A stretch of 64,000 bases of DNA from Paraburkholderia eburnea (GTDB lineage Bacteria > Pseudomonadota > Gammaproteobacteria > Burkholderiales > Burkholderiaceae), in assembly GCF_002917095.1 (NCBI RefSeq), contig NZ_PQGA01000003.1, positions 310,001-374,000 of the forward strand, written 5' to 3'. Below the pieces are notes generated by a model, which did not search any database, was not told the origin of the DNA, and saw nothing but the letters and a program-made list of their open reading frames with translations. Positions 30,038 through 41,664 of this stretch are shown piece by piece (the stretch's first letter is position 1; every line of letters begins with the position of its first letter). A program made the position numbers and the translations under genes.

Positions 30038-30213
30038 GCACTTTCGAATCATTTTTTTACTACGCTTTGAAGTTTTGGCGAAACTTCGTTGCTTGATTCT
30101 CGGTACTTGTCGCAAGATCTGCTGCTTTTCTTGCGCTCCGCGTTCAACGGAGACCGAATACTACAGGACTTCTTGCTCCGGCGCTAGTGCCAGAGCAAGA
30201 AAACTTCATTTTT

Positions 30214-31635
30214 TTACGAGGAAGCAGAAATACCCTTCTCGATGCGGCCCACCACCACATCCCGGCCGAACAATTCGAGCACTGCATCGATGGCCGGCGT
30301 GTGCGTCGTGCCTGCCACGAAGAGGCGCACCGGCATGGCCAACTGCGGCATCTTGAGCTTGTGCGTGGCCAGTGTCGCCTTGAAGGCGGCCGAGATCGCA
30401 GCCTTCTCCCACTGCGCGCCCTTGAGCGCCGCGAGCAGATCGGCCAGCGCCGGGCGCACCGCGTCGGTGACGTGCTGGGCGATGGCATCGGCTTCGGGCT
30501 GCGGCTCACGGTAGAACATCGCGGCGCTTTCGGCCACTTCCTTGATCGTGTTGGCGCGATCCTTGAAGAGCGCGACTACGCCGTCGAGCGGCGCGCCCTT
30601 GGCGAGCGCGGCGTCGTCCACGCCCAGTTCGGCGAGGAACGGCTTCGTCAGTTCGGCCAGACGCGCGTTGTCGACGCTCTTGAGGTAGTGGTTGTTGAGC
30701 CAGTTGAGCTTGCTGTGGTCGTACTGGGCCGGCGACTTGCCGAGGTGATCCAGATCGAACCACTCGACGAACTGCTCGCAGGTGAACACTTCCGCGTCGC
30801 CATGCGACCAGCCAAGACGCGCGAGATAGTTCAGCACCGCTTCCGGCAGATAGCCGGCGTCGCGGTAGCCCATCACGCTCATGGCGCCGTGGCGCTTGCT
30901 CATCTTCTCGCCCTGCTCGTTGAGCACGGTCGGCAGGTGGGCGTAGACCGGCGGTTCGCCACCCAGCGCGCGCAGGATGTTGATCTGACGCGGCGTGTTG
31001 TTCACGTGGTCATCGCCGCGAATCACGTGCGTGATCTTCATGTCGAGGTCGTCCACCACCACGCAGAAGTTGTAGGTGGGCGTGCCGTCCGGACGCGCGA
31101 TCACGAGATCGTCGAGCTCTTCGTTCGAGATTTCGATACGGCCCTTCACGGCGTCGTCCCAGGCCACCACGCCTGTCAACGGATTGCGGAAGCGCAGGAC
31201 GGGCTGCACGCCTTCGGGCGGCGTGGGCAGGACCTTGCCCGGCTCCGGGCGCCACGTGCCGTCGTAGCGCGGCTTCTCGCCCGCTTCGCGCTGGCGCTCG
31301 CGCAGCGCGTCGAGTTCTTCGGTCGACATGTAACACGGGTACACGAGGCCCTGCTGCTGCATCTGCGCGAGCACTTCGCGGTAACGGTCCATGCGCTGCA
31401 TCTGGTAGAACGGACCTTCGTCGAAATCGAGGCCGAGCCACGCCATGCCTTCGATGATCGCGTCCACGGCTTCGGAGGTCGAACGCTCGACGTCGGTGTC
31501 CTCGATCCGCAGCACGAAGGTGCCCTTGTTGTGGCGCGCGAAGGCCCAGGGATAAAGCGCGGAGCGGATGTTGCCGAGGTGGATGAAGCCGGTCGGGCTC
31601 GGCGCGAAACGGGTACGGACGGGAGTCGTGGTCAT
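30214..31635 (-). CDS. gltX: Glutamyl-tRNA synthetase
   Basis: This class I aminoacyl-tRNA synthetase charges tRNA-Glu. It has 473 residues starting at [17 protein letters not shown]; the upstream frame to 31914 is unconserved. The HIGH-type signature is HLGN (19-22) and the KMSKS-type signature is KMSKR (244-248). The E. coli zinc-binding cysteines around 98-127 are not present (only Cys101), so this is a zinc-free form, as in many bacteria. It lies directly upstream of a tRNA cluster with three tRNA-Glu genes on the same strand. A TATAAT lies on the minus strand at 31808-31813. Confidence 0.96.
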   Translation of the reverse strand: MTTTPVRTRFAPSPTGFIHLGNIRSALYPWAFARHNKGTFVLRIEDTDVERSTSEAVDAIIEGMAWLGLDFDEGPFYQMQRMDRYREVLAQMQQQGLVYPCYMSTEELDALRERQREAGEKPRYDGTWRPEPGKVLPTPPEGVQPVLRFRNPLTGVVAWDDAVKGRIEISNEELDDLVIARPDGTPTYNFCVVVDDLDMKITHVIRGDDHVNNTPRQINILRALGGEPPVYAHLPTVLNEQGEKMSKRHGAMSVMGYRDAGYLPEAVLNYLARLGWSHGDAEVFTCEQFVEWFDLDHLGKSPAQYDHSKLNWLNNHYLKSVDNARLAELTKPFLAELGVDDAALAKGAPLDGVVALFKDRANTIKEVAESAAMFYREPQPEADAIAQHVTDAVRPALADLLAALKGAQWEKAAISAAFKATLATHKLKMPQLAMPVRLFVAGTTHTPAIDAVLELFGRDVVVGRIEKGISASS

Positions 31636-32087
31636 GGGCGAATACTCGAGGACGGTGCTGTCTCGCGACCGGTTCGCGTATCCCGTGCGTGACGAAGATG
31701 GCGGAACCGGCCGGCGGCGGACGGCGTAGGTTCGCGGCGCGGGGCACGCGTATGCGTATCGCGCAGCGCCGAAAGCGAACGAAAAACCGGGAAAATTAGA
31801 GACGGGATTATACCCGGCGCACGACGCTTCGGCCGTCCCTGGGCGCGGGGGGCAAAGGCCCGCGCCATTTGCGCCGCATGACGATGTTTCGGGATGAAAT
31901 TCATCCCACATCAAACGTCACATCGCGTTACACGCACAACGCGTTCGCGCATGGCGCTTTGCCTTATTATGTCGGCGCGCTGGCGCCCACGCCGGCCTGA
32001 ACCGGCCCGCCGACGCGGGCCACGAGAACAAACGCGGCGCGCCCGCCACACGCTCATGCCTGTTCGCACGCCGCCTGGAGAAATTGC
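31636..32087. other. Divergent intergenic region, gltX / patatin
   Basis: No gene is seen in 452 bases. The minus strand has a perfect TATAAT at 31808-31813 (172 bases before gltX), without a good -35. The plus strand has TATTAT at 31965-31970 for the patatin gene. The rest is GC-rich. Confidence 0.5.
31808..31813 (-). promoter_or_regulatory. Candidate -10 element of gltX
   Basis: The context GGGTATAATCCC on the minus strand holds a perfect -10 hexamer; the -35 region is GC-rich and does not match. The implied gltX leader is about 165 bases. Confidence 0.45.
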
Positions 32088-33101
32088 TTGAAGCCCAGCT
32101 CGAAGCCCGCCCTGCCGCCCGTCCCGCAATCCGGATCTGAGTCTGTTTCCGGTTCTTCCTCTGCAGCAAGCGCGTCGTTTTCGCTGCGCCGCCGCCACTT
32201 TTCGCTCGCGGCCGCGTCCGGCGTCCTTGCGGCCTGCACCAGCGCCGGCACGCAGTCTCCCGACAACAAGCCGCAGGTTGCCCCGCCGCCCGTCGCGCGC
32301 ACGCAGCGCCCGATCCGCGTGGGCCTCGCACTCGGCGGCGGCGCCGCGCGGGGTTTCGCGCACATCGGCGTGATCAAGGCACTGGAGGCCCGCAACATTC
32401 AGGTCGATCTGGTCACGGGCACGAGCGCGGGATCGGTGGTCGCCGCGCTTTACGCGTCGGGCATGAACGGTTTCGCGCTCAACAAGCTCGCGCTGACGAT
32501 GGACGAAGCGTCCATCAGCGACTGGGCCATGCCGTTTCGCACGCGCGGCATCCTGCAAGGCGTGGCGTTGCAGAACTTCCTCAACACGACGCTGCACGAC
32601 CGCCCGATCGAGAAGATGAACAAGCCGCTCGGCGTCGTCTCGACCGATCTGCAGACCGGCCAGCCGATCCTGTTCCAGCGCGGCAATACCGGCATCGCCG
32701 TGCGCGCGTCTTGCAGCATTCCGTCGATCTTCGAGCCGGTGAAGATAGCCGGTCACGAATACGTCGATGGCGGACTGGTCAGCCCGGTCCCGGCTTCGTT
32801 CGCGAAGAAAATGGGCGCCGATTTCGTGATCGCCGTGGATATTTCGTCGCGGCCGGAATCGGCTTCGACGCTCAGCCAGTTCGACGTGCTGATGCAGACC
32901 TTCACGATCATGGGCCAGTCGATCAAGACCTATGAACTCGACAAATACGCCGACGTGGTGATCCGCCCAAGCCTCAGCGCCATGTCGAGCAGCGACTTCA
33001 CGCAGCGCAACGCGGCAATCCTCGCGGGCGAGGAAGCCGGTGCGCGCGCGGCTGCGGAAATCGAACGCAAGCTGGCGGCAGCGCGCGGCGCAGTGGTCTG
33101 A
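32088..33101 (+). CDS. Patatin-like phospholipase, Tat-type lipoprotein
   Basis: This 337-residue protein is a patatin/RssA-type esterase or phospholipase. The oxyanion-hole motif is GGGAARG (83-89), the nucleophile is Ser113 in GTSAGS, and the dyad Asp227 is in YVDGGL. The N-terminus has twin arginines (RRHF, 35-38) before a hydrophobic stretch ending in a lipobox VLAAC (Cys50). It should therefore be a lipoprotein exported by Tat, after an unusual 33-residue Ser-rich lead. The start codon is TTG, seven bases after CTGGAG; no in-frame ATG exists before the conserved domain. Substrate and target membrane are unknown. A bidirectional terminator follows. Confidence 0.85.
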   Translation: MKPSSKPALPPVPQSGSESVSGSSSAASASFSLRRRHFSLAAASGVLAACTSAGTQSPDNKPQVAPPPVARTQRPIRVGLALGGGAARGFAHIGVIKALEARNIQVDLVTGTSAGSVVAALYASGMNGFALNKLALTMDEASISDWAMPFRTRGILQGVALQNFLNTTLHDRPIEKMNKPLGVVSTDLQTGQPILFQRGNTGIAVRASCSIPSIFEPVKIAGHEYVDGGLVSPVPASFAKKMGADFVIAVDISSRPESASTLSQFDVLMQTFTIMGQSIKTYELDKYADVVIRPSLSAMSSSDFTQRNAAILAGEEAGARAAAEIERKLAAARGAVV

Positions 33102-33127
33102 GCGACGAATTCACGGCGCACAGACGC

Positions 33128-33160
33128 AAAAAAGCCTGCTTCGATGAAGCAGGCTTTTTG
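33128..33160. terminator. Bidirectional intrinsic terminator
   Basis: AAAAGCCTGCTT pairs perfectly with AAGCAGGCTTTT around a five-base loop. Its A run and T run let it end both the patatin gene (+) and the nlpC/P60 gene (-). Confidence 0.9.
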
Positions 33161-33198
33161 TTGCCCGGAGCGTTGACACTGACCCGGTAAAACCGCGA

Positions 33199-33921
33199 TC
33201 AGTTGCCGCCGGTGGTGTCAAACTGCGCGCTCACGCGCTGCTTGAGGCTTTGCTGCTGATCCGGCGTGAACGAGGTCTCGACACGGCGAGCGCCCGTGAA
33301 ACGCTTTTCCCAGTAGCCGTCGTCCAGGTCGTCGACGCGGATCGTGCTGCCGGTGGACGGCGAATGCACGAACTTGTTGTCGCCGATATAGATGCCGACG
33401 TGCGAGAACGTGCGGCGCATCGTGTTGAAGAACACGAGATCGCCCGGCTTCAGGTTGCTCATGCTCACCTTTTCGCCGACGCGGCTCATTTCCTCAGCAC
33501 GGCGCGGCAGGTTCATGCCCAGCGTATCCTGGAACACATAGCGCACAAAGCCGCTGCAATCGAGCCCCGAATCCGGCGTATTGCCGCCCCAGCGGTAACG
33601 CACGCCGATCATATTCAGGGCGCCAACGACGACATCGCCAGCCTTGCCGGCCATGCCGGAAAGGAATGCGCGTGCGCCGCCCTCGGCCGGTGCGGATTGC
33701 GTGCCCGAGGAGGTTGAAGGGGTCGAAGGTGCGTTCTGAACGGCCGCCTGGGCCGAAGGGAGCGATTGCGAATTCGCCTGGCTGGAGGGGGCGAATGAGA
33801 CATTCTGGTTAAAGCTGCTAGCTTCGTCGGCGAATGCGCCGTTAGCTGCTGCCATCAGTACGCCGATGAACATGCCGGCGACGACGCGCGTGCAAGCCTG
33901 GGTCAGGTATCGGTGCTGCAT
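33199..33921 (-). CDS. NlpC/P60 (C40) peptidoglycan hydrolase
   Basis: This 240-residue periplasmic protein likely cleaves peptide stems of peptidoglycan. A signal peptide ends near AFA (28-31, cleavage before Asp32). A Ser/Gln/Pro-rich linker runs to about 85. The C40 domain (about 92-225) has catalytic Cys122 in LDCSGFVRYVF, His174 in TFSHVGIYIG and a third His186 in KFVHSPST. There is no lipobox. A well-formed sigma-70 promoter is present upstream. It is followed by a bidirectional terminator. Confidence 0.93.
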   Translation of the reverse strand: MQHRYLTQACTRVVAGMFIGVLMAAANGAFADEASSFNQNVSFAPSSQANSQSLPSAQAAVQNAPSTPSTSSGTQSAPAEGGARAFLSGMAGKAGDVVVGALNMIGVRYRWGGNTPDSGLDCSGFVRYVFQDTLGMNLPRRAEEMSRVGEKVSMSNLKPGDLVFFNTMRRTFSHVGIYIGDNKFVHSPSTGSTIRVDDLDDGYWEKRFTGARRVETSFTPDQQQSLKQRVSAQFDTTGGN

Positions 33922-33973
33922 GGGTCGGTAGAAATTGCCCGTAAATCAGGGAGTTAGAAGAAAAGTTTGGACG

Positions 33974-34002
33974 ATACTAGCCAGATAGTATTTGTGTGTC
34001 AA
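33974..34002 (-). promoter_or_regulatory. Sigma-70 promoter of the NlpC/P60 gene
   Basis: On the minus strand a perfect TTGACA (33997-34002) and TAGTAT (33974-33979) are separated by 17 bases, about 50 bases before the start codon, in an AT-rich island. Confidence 0.85.
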
Positions 34003-34081
34003 AAGTTATAGAAAAATACAATCGCGACGCGCACCTCATTGGTGAATTTCACCAATATTCCCTCTAAAGTTCTCAGGACGT

Positions 34082-35709
<1,628 letters not shown>

Positions 35710-35713
<4 letters not shown>

Positions 35714-36816
35714 TGATTGCCTCCGGCCTTCATGGCGTCGGAAATGCGCGTATCGAGCGCGTTGCGCAGCGCGTCGCCCATGAAGGTCAGGAGCAGCAGC
35801 GTGACCACGAGCACGCCGAACGTCGACATCGAAATCCACCACGCGTCCAGATTGCCCTTGCCCTGCGCGAGCAACTCACCGAGGCTCGGCGTGGGCGGCG
35901 GCACGCCCAGACCCAGAAAGTCGAGGCTCGTGAGCGCGAGAATCGATCCGCTCATGCGAAACGGCAGGAACGTGATAACGGGCGTCAGGCTGTTGGGCAG
36001 GACGTGGCGCCAGATGATCTGCCAGTTCGACAATCCCATTGCGCGCGCGGCGATCACATAGTCCTGATTGCGGTTGCGCAGGAACTCCGCGCGCACGTAG
36101 TCCGACAGCCCAATCCAGCCGAACAGCGACAGCAGCACGATCAGCAGGATGAAGCCCGGCTCGAAGATCGACGCGAAGATGATGAGCAGATAAAGCTCGG
36201 GCAGCGCGCTCCAGATTTCGATCAGGCGCTGCCCGACGATGTCGATACGCCCGCCGAAGTAGCCCTGAAACGCGCCCGCCAGCACGCCCAGCAAGGTGCC
36301 GATGGCCGTGAGCACCAGCCCGAACTCCACCGAGACCTTGAAGCCATACAGCAGCCGCGCGAACAGGTCGCGCCCGCTCGCGTCGGTGCCGAGCCAGTTC
36401 TGGCGCGACGGCGGCGCGGGGTTCGGCACCTTCGAAAAATAGTTGAGCGTGTCGTAGTAGTACGGATTCGGCGGATAGAGCGCGAAGTTGCCGGGCGTGT
36501 CGAAGCGATGGCGGATATACGGATCGAGATAATCGGCGGGTGTCGGGAAGTCGCCGCCGAAGGCCGTCTCCGGATAGTCCTTGAAAAGCGGGAAATACAG
36601 ATGCCCCTCGTAACGCACGACGATCGGCTTGTCGTTGCACCAGAGCGGGCCGGCCAGGCTCGCCGCGAACGCGACGATAAAGACGATCAGGCTCCAGTAG
36701 CCCAGGCGCTGCTGCTTGAAGCGCAGCCAGACGCGGCGCGCGGGCGTGGGCGACTTGAAGGCGCGCACGCTCTCGGTGCGCGGCTCGGGTTCGGCGCCGG
36801 TGCGGACTCGGTTCAA
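35710..36816 (-). CDS. yejE: Peptide ABC transporter permease YejE
   Basis: This inner-membrane permease of the Yej importer has 368 residues. After a charged cytoplasmic start, TM1 lies at about 38-58. A long periplasmic stretch includes YYYDTLNYFSKVPNPAPPSR and GTDASGRD. Five more TM segments carry the binding-protein-dependent transport domain, with the EAA-like loop RAMGLSNWQIIWRHVLPNSL. The start codon is TTG, one base after the yejB stop; no closer ATG fits. The extra periplasmic domain is typical of YejE versus DppC. Confidence 0.94.
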
Positions 36817-36817
36817 C

Positions 36818-37855
36818 TCAGCGCTCCAGTTGTTCGAATTGGATGCGGGGATCGACCCACACGTAGCAAAGATCGGAAATCAGCTTGGTCAACAGGCCGA
36901 TCAGCGTGAAGAGATACAGCGTGCCAAGCACGACCGGGTAGTCGCGCCGCACCACCGACTCGTAGGACAGCAGGCCCAGACCGTCGAGCGAGAACAGCGT
37001 CTCGATCAGCAGGCTGCCCGTGAAAAACGCGCCGATAAACGCCGCCGGAAAGCCCACCACGAGCGGCAGCAAGGCATTGCGGAACACGTGCTTCCAGAGC
37101 ACGGTGCGCTCGGACAAACCCTTCGCGCGCGCGGTCAGCACGTACTGGCGGCGGATTTCTTCGAGGAAGGCGTTCTTGGTGAGCATCGTCGTCACCGCGA
37201 AGCTGCCGACCACCGACGCCGTCACGGGCAGCGTGATGTGCCAGAGATAATCGACGATCTTGCCGCCGAGCGAGAGCGTGTCCCAGTCGTCGGACGTGAG
37301 ATTGCGCAGCGGAAACAGTTGCAGGAAACTGCCGCCGCCGAACAGCACGAGCAACAGCACGCCCAGCACGAAACCCGGAATCGCATAGCCGACCAGCACG
37401 ACGAGACTCGTGACGAGATCGAAGCGCGAGCCGTTGCGCACCGCCTTGGCGATGCCCAACGGCACCGATATCAGATAGGTCAAAAAGAAGGTCCACAGGC
37501 CGATGCTGATCGACACCGGCAGCTTCGAGATCACCAGCGACCACACGCTCTGGTGATGAAAATAGCTCTGCCCGAGATCGAAACGCGCGAAGCGGCCAAG
37601 CATCATGAAATAACGCTGCAGCGGCGGCTTGTCGAAGCCATAGAGTTGCTTGAGTTGGGCGATCTGCTGCGCGTCGACGCCCGAATGCGCGCGCATACCG
37701 AACGGCATGCCCTGCTCCGCGCCGCGCCGCAGGTCGCGCACGGCCTGCTCGACGGGGCCGCCCGGCACGAACTGGATCACGGCGAAGGTCAGCGTGAGCA
37801 CGCCGAGCAGCGTCGGGATCATCAGCAGCAGGCGTTTGACGATGTAGCTCCACAT
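36818..37855 (-). CDS. yejB: Peptide ABC transporter permease YejB
   Basis: This 345-residue inner-membrane permease pairs with YejE. It begins with MWSYIVKRLLLMIPTLLGVL, the usual DppB/OppB-type first TM. The EAA-type loop RAKGLSERTVLWKHVFRNAL precedes the final TM segments. A long periplasmic loop after TM1 contains VDAQQIAQLKQLYGFDKPPL. It follows yejA after 25 bases and abuts yejE with one base between, so it is cotranscribed. No signs of damage. Confidence 0.95.
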   Translation of the reverse strand: MWSYIVKRLLLMIPTLLGVLTLTFAVIQFVPGGPVEQAVRDLRRGAEQGMPFGMRAHSGVDAQQIAQLKQLYGFDKPPLQRYFMMLGRFARFDLGQSYFHHQSVWSLVISKLPVSISIGLWTFFLTYLISVPLGIAKAVRNGSRFDLVTSLVVLVGYAIPGFVLGVLLLVLFGGGSFLQLFPLRNLTSDDWDTLSLGGKIVDYLWHITLPVTASVVGSFAVTTMLTKNAFLEEIRRQYVLTARAKGLSERTVLWKHVFRNALLPLVVGFPAAFIGAFFTGSLLIETLFSLDGLGLLSYESVVRRDYPVVLGTLYLFTLIGLLTKLISDLCYVWVDPRIQFEQLER

Positions 37856-37880
37856 GATGGACGTGTTCCGTCGAAGAAGG

Positions 37881-39797
37881 TCAATGCGGCTGCGGTTGTG
37901 ACTGCGACTGCGATGGCTGCGGCTTGAGCCACCACGTCGAGATGATCCAGTCGATCGCGCCATAGTACAGCGGCAGGGTCGCCGGATACGCGAGCGTGTT
38001 TTTATAGGCCACGCGATGTGTCGCGCTGTACCACTGCGGCACCACATAGTAGCCGTGCAGCAGCACCCGGTCGAGCGCATGGGTGGCGTCGAGCAATTGC
38101 TCGCGCGTCTGCGCCTGCATCAGCGCCTTGATGATCGCATCGACCGCGGGCGACTTCAGGCCGATCAGATTGCCCGAGCCGGACTCGGCCGCCGCCTTGC
38201 TGCCGAAGCGGTCAAGCTCCTCCGCGCCCGGCACCTGCACGTCGGGAAACTTGATCGTGGTGAGATCGAAGTCGAAGTCGTCCAGGCGCTTCTGATACAG
38301 CGCGAAATCCACCGAACGATAATTCACGCCGATGCCCAGCCGCGCGAGCGCCTGGGTGTATTGCGCCATGATCGGCGCCCACTGCGCGGACGCCGCGGTG
38401 TCGTCGAGCACTTCGATCACGAAGGGATCACCTTTGGCGTTGCGCAGCGCGCCGTCGCGATAGGTCCAGCCGGCATCGGCGAGCAGCGCGCGCGCCTTGA
38501 GCAGATTCGCACGCAGCGAATGGGGCGGATTCGTGTCCGGTTGCGCGGGTGGCGGCCCGAACACCGCCGGATCCAGTTGCTTGCGCAACGGTTCGAGCAA
38601 GGCCATTTCGCCCGGCGAAGGCGGCCCTTTGGCCTGCAGATCGGTATTGACGAACCAGCTGTCGATGCGCCGATACTGGCTATAGAACAGCATGCGGTTG
38701 AGCCACTGGAAGTCGAGCGCGAGATCGAGCGCCTGCCGCACGCGCACGTCCTGGAACAGCGGCTTGCGCACGTTGATGACATAGCCCTGCATGCCGGTGC
38801 CGTTGTGCTGCGGGAATTCGCGTTTCACGAGTTCGCCGCTGTCGAACTTCTTGCCGATGTCGCGGCGCACCCAGTTGCGCGCGACGTACTCGACCAGCGC
38901 ATCGTATTCGCCGGCCTTGAACGCTTCGAGCCGCGCGACGTCGTCCGAGTAGAGCTTGTAGACGATGCGGTCGAAATTGTTCTGGCCCACGCGCACGGGC
39001 AGATCACGGCCCCAGTAGTGCTCATCGCGCTTATACGTGATCGTGCGGCCATTCGAGTAGCGCTCGATCACGTAAGGACCGCTGCCGATCGGCTCCTCGA
39101 AGGCGAGCTGGTCGAACGCGATACGGCTGCCGTCGGCACGCAAGCCCCACTTGTGCGAGAACACCGGCATGCCGCCCGCGATCAGCGGCAGTTCGCGATT
39201 GTTGTTGCGAAACTCGAAGCGGATCGTGGCCGCATCGACCACCACGGCCTGCACGATATCGCTGTAGTAGGCCTGCATCGACGGCGCGGCCTGACGGCTC
39301 TTGAGCGTATCGAGCGAGAACTTCACGTCGGCGGCGGTAACCGGGTCGCCGTTCGAAAATCGCGCGCGCGGATTCAGATGAAACGTCACCGACAGGCGAT
39401 CGGGCCCGACGTTGATATCGTCGGCGAGCAGGCCATAGGCCGAGGCCACCTCGTCCATGCTGCCCGTCGTCAGGCTTTCGAACAGCATGCCGATACCCGG
39501 CGCGACGTTGCCCCGCAGTGTGAACGGGTTGAACTTGTCGAAGCTGGTCGAGCGGTCCGGATTCGCGAGCACCAGCGTGCCGCCCTGGGGCGCAGCCGGG
39601 TTCACGTAGTCGAAGTGCTTGAAGTCCGCGGGGTATTTCGGCTCGCCGTACTGCGCGATCGCGTAGACCGCGTGCGCGGCGGGCATCGTGATCCACGTCA
39701 GCGCAAAGGCGGCGGTGACGGCCGCGAAGGCTCGCTCAATCCGTCGTGTGCGTCCTGCGCGCCGCCACGCTGTACTGCCTCGCGTTCCTGTCGTCAT
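37881..39797 (-). CDS. yejA: Peptide ABC transporter substrate-binding protein YejA
   Basis: YejA is the periplasmic binding protein of the Yej system. The 638-residue protein starts at MTTGTRGSTA; an upstream ATG at 39875 is less likely. The signal peptide has a basic start and a hydrophobic core ending in PAAHA (about residue 43). The SBP_bac_5 fold follows, with RFSNGDPVTAADVKFSLDTL and YVINVRKPLFQDVRVRQALD. The C-terminus has a long Gln/Ser/Pro-rich run. It is the first gene of yejA-yejB-yejE-yejF, divergent from fabI across 125 bases. Confidence 0.94.
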   Translation of the reverse strand: MTTGTRGSTAWRRAGRTRRIERAFAAVTAAFALTWITMPAAHAVYAIAQYGEPKYPADFKHFDYVNPAAPQGGTLVLANPDRSTSFDKFNPFTLRGNVAPGIGMLFESLTTGSMDEVASAYGLLADDINVGPDRLSVTFHLNPRARFSNGDPVTAADVKFSLDTLKSRQAAPSMQAYYSDIVQAVVVDAATIRFEFRNNNRELPLIAGGMPVFSHKWGLRADGSRIAFDQLAFEEPIGSGPYVIERYSNGRTITYKRDEHYWGRDLPVRVGQNNFDRIVYKLYSDDVARLEAFKAGEYDALVEYVARNWVRRDIGKKFDSGELVKREFPQHNGTGMQGYVINVRKPLFQDVRVRQALDLALDFQWLNRMLFYSQYRRIDSWFVNTDLQAKGPPSPGEMALLEPLRKQLDPAVFGPPPAQPDTNPPHSLRANLLKARALLADAGWTYRDGALRNAKGDPFVIEVLDDTAASAQWAPIMAQYTQALARLGIGVNYRSVDFALYQKRLDDFDFDLTTIKFPDVQVPGAEELDRFGSKAAAESGSGNLIGLKSPAVDAIIKALMQAQTREQLLDATHALDRVLLHGYYVVPQWYSATHRVAYKNTLAYPATLPLYYGAIDWIISTWWLKPQPSQSQSQPQPH

Positions 39798-39922
39798 AGA
39801 TCGGGGTGTCCGCCGGGGGTGTCCGGAGTGCCAGGTCAAGTGTGGGAGAATTCTACCCAAACCGCGCGACGGCACACACCGGCACGTTGCATCGGCTGCA
39901 CCGAACCTGTTCAGGAGATTCC

Positions 39923-40714
39923 ATGGGCTTCCTCGCTGGCAAACGCATTCTCCTGACCGGTCTGCTGTCGAACCGGTCGATCGCTTATGGCATCGCGCAG
40001 GCCTGCAGACGCGAAGGCGCGGAACTCGCCTTCACCTATGTCGGCGAGCGCTTCAAGGAGCGCATCACCGAATTCGCCCAGGAGTTCGGCAGCGATCTCG
40101 TGTTTGCCTGCGATGTGGCCGACGACGCGCAGATCGACGCCCTCTTCGCCGATCTCAAACAGCACTGGGACACGCTCGACGGTCTGGTGCATTCGATCGG
40201 CTTCGCGCCGCGCGAGGCGATCGCCGGCGACTTTCTCGACGGCATGACGCGCGAGAATTTCCGCATTGCGCACGATATCTCGGCTTATAGCTTCCCGGCG
40301 CTTGCCAAAGCCGCGCAGCCGATGCTGGCCGACAACGCGGCGCTGCTCACCCTCACCTATCTCGGTGCCGAGCGCGCGATTCCGAACTACAACACGATGG
40401 GGCTTGCCAAGGCGTCGCTCGAAGCAAGCGTGCGCTATCTCGCGGTTTCGCTGGGCGCCAGGGGCGTGCGCGTGAACGGCATTTCGGCTGGCCCGATCAA
40501 GACGCTTGCGGCGAGCGGCATCAAGAGCTTCGGCAAGATTCTCGATTTCGTCGAACACAATGCGCCGTTGCAGCGCAATGTCACGATCGAACAGGTCGGC
40601 AATACGGCAGCGTTCCTGCTTTCGGATCTGGCGGGCGGCGTAACGGCTGAAATCGTGCACGTCGATGCAGGCTTCAATGCCGTCGTCGGTGGCATGGCGC
40701 ATCTGGGCGAGTAG
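39923..40714 (+). CDS. fabI: Enoyl-ACP reductase (NADH)
   Basis: FabI reduces enoyl-ACP in each fatty-acid elongation cycle. The 263-residue SDR protein starts at [10 protein letters not shown] after AGGAG. The NADH-binding loop is [11 protein letters not shown], with the FabI-type catalytic set Tyr146 (TYLGAERA), Tyr156 and Lys163 ([10 protein letters not shown]). These are at the same numbers as in E. coli FabI. It is a single gene with its own terminator. Confidence 0.97.
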   Translation: MGFLAGKRILLTGLLSNRSIAYGIAQACRREGAELAFTYVGERFKERITEFAQEFGSDLVFACDVADDAQIDALFADLKQHWDTLDGLVHSIGFAPREAIAGDFLDGMTRENFRIAHDISAYSFPALAKAAQPMLADNAALLTLTYLGAERAIPNYNTMGLAKASLEASVRYLAVSLGARGVRVNGISAGPIKTLAASGIKSFGKILDFVEHNAPLQRNVTIEQVGNTAAFLLSDLAGGVTAEIVHVDAGFNAVVGGMAHLGE

Positions 40715-40777
40715 GACGCTCCGCGATTCGCGTCTTGCCGCATCGACTTTGTTGCGCAGGCAACCGTTGCAAGCAAC

Positions 40778-40806
40778 AAAAAAGCCGCCTGTGGGCGGCT
40801 TTTTTG
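40778..40806. terminator. Bidirectional intrinsic terminator after fabI
   Basis: AAAAGCCGCC pairs with GGCGGCTTTT around a short loop and has A and T runs on both sides, serving fabI (+) and the convergent PXPV gene (-). Confidence 0.88.
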
Positions 40807-40865
40807 CTTCCAGCGCGACGCGTGCTCTGCGACCAGAAACACGCGCGGCGTCGAATGAATTCGGC

Positions 40866-41207
40866 TTAATGCCAGTGTCCCGGAGGGCCGCCGTGATCGT
40901 AGCCATGGCCACGGCCCGGACCGTAACCACCGCCGTGATGGCGATACCAGTCATCGCGGGCCCAGTAGCGGCGGCCGTCCCAGTAACGATCACCGTGCCA
41001 GCCAATCACGATCGCCGGCGCGGCGTACACCGGTGCGGGCTGATAGACGACGGGCGGCGGCGGCGGAGCATAGACCGGCTGCGGAGCGACATAAACCGGG
41101 GCCGGAATACCGATGTTGACACCGACGCTCACGCCAGCGAAGGCCGCGCTCGACGCACCGATAGCCAAGCCCCCGAGCAGCATTGCAACAACACGAGCGA
41201 ACTTCAT
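40866..41207 (-). CDS. PXPV-repeat exported protein
   Basis: This is a 113-residue secreted protein. A signal peptide ends at AFA (about residue 24). It continues with PAPVYVAPQPVYAPP-type repeats matching the PXPV family known from Burkholderia. A Trp/Tyr-rich stretch (GWHGDRYWDGRRYWARDDWY) follows, then a Gly/His-rich tail. The role is unknown; cell-envelope localisation is inferred. The start lies after AAGGTGAG. An inverted repeat (41322-41336) lies 115 bases upstream and could control it. It is the only clear gene between fabI and tRNA-Ser. Confidence 0.82.
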   Translation of the reverse strand: MKFARVVAMLLGGLAIGASSAAFAGVSVGVNIGIPAPVYVAPQPVYAPPPPPVVYQPAPVYAAPAIVIGWHGDRYWDGRRYWARDDWYRHHGGGYGPGRGHGYDHGGPPGHWH

Positions 41208-41321
41208 GGACTCACCTTTTGGGGTTGATGTTTTGTTGAAGCCAATATAGCGCAGGCTCCCCAGCCCGCGTATTTCAACTTTGTAATAACTGATGCACAA
41301 AAGCACGCCGAACACACCTGG

Positions 41322-41336
41322 GTAACGTCTCGTTAC
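41322..41336. promoter_or_regulatory. Inverted repeat upstream of the PXPV gene
   Basis: GTAACG-TCT-CGTTAC is a perfect 6-bp inverted repeat with a 3-base centre, 115 bases upstream of the PXPV start codon. It may be an operator for a dimeric regulator; none is identified. Confidence 0.45.
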
Positions 41337-41633
41337 ATAGGACAGGTCGCCGCAACGCAGAGCCTGCGAAGAGGCCTCTTCCCGCCAGCATTCCAGCGTG
41401 CCCGCCGCATCAAGCGCAACCGTTTGCGCGAAGCACACGCCCGGTCCTGGATGCGGCGACCGGGAGGATATCATCGCTTTGCATCAAGCGTGAGTGCGCA
41501 CGCAGCCTATATTCGAGCGCGTATCTCGCAGGTGCCGCGCAACCCTACGAACGCATACGATATGCCTGCCGAATCGCTTACAGAGGTGCTTCCAGCAGAT
41601 TTCGCAAGCGCACTTGCGTCGCAACCGTCACCT

Positions 41634-41664
41634 GCAATTTAATTCGGATTCCAGATTAAATTGC
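41634..41664. repeat. Inverted repeat, 9-bp arms
   Basis: GCAATTTAA and TTAAATTGC are perfect inverted arms separated by 13 bases, in a gene-free stretch. It has no T run, so it is not a standard terminator. Confidence 0.5.
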
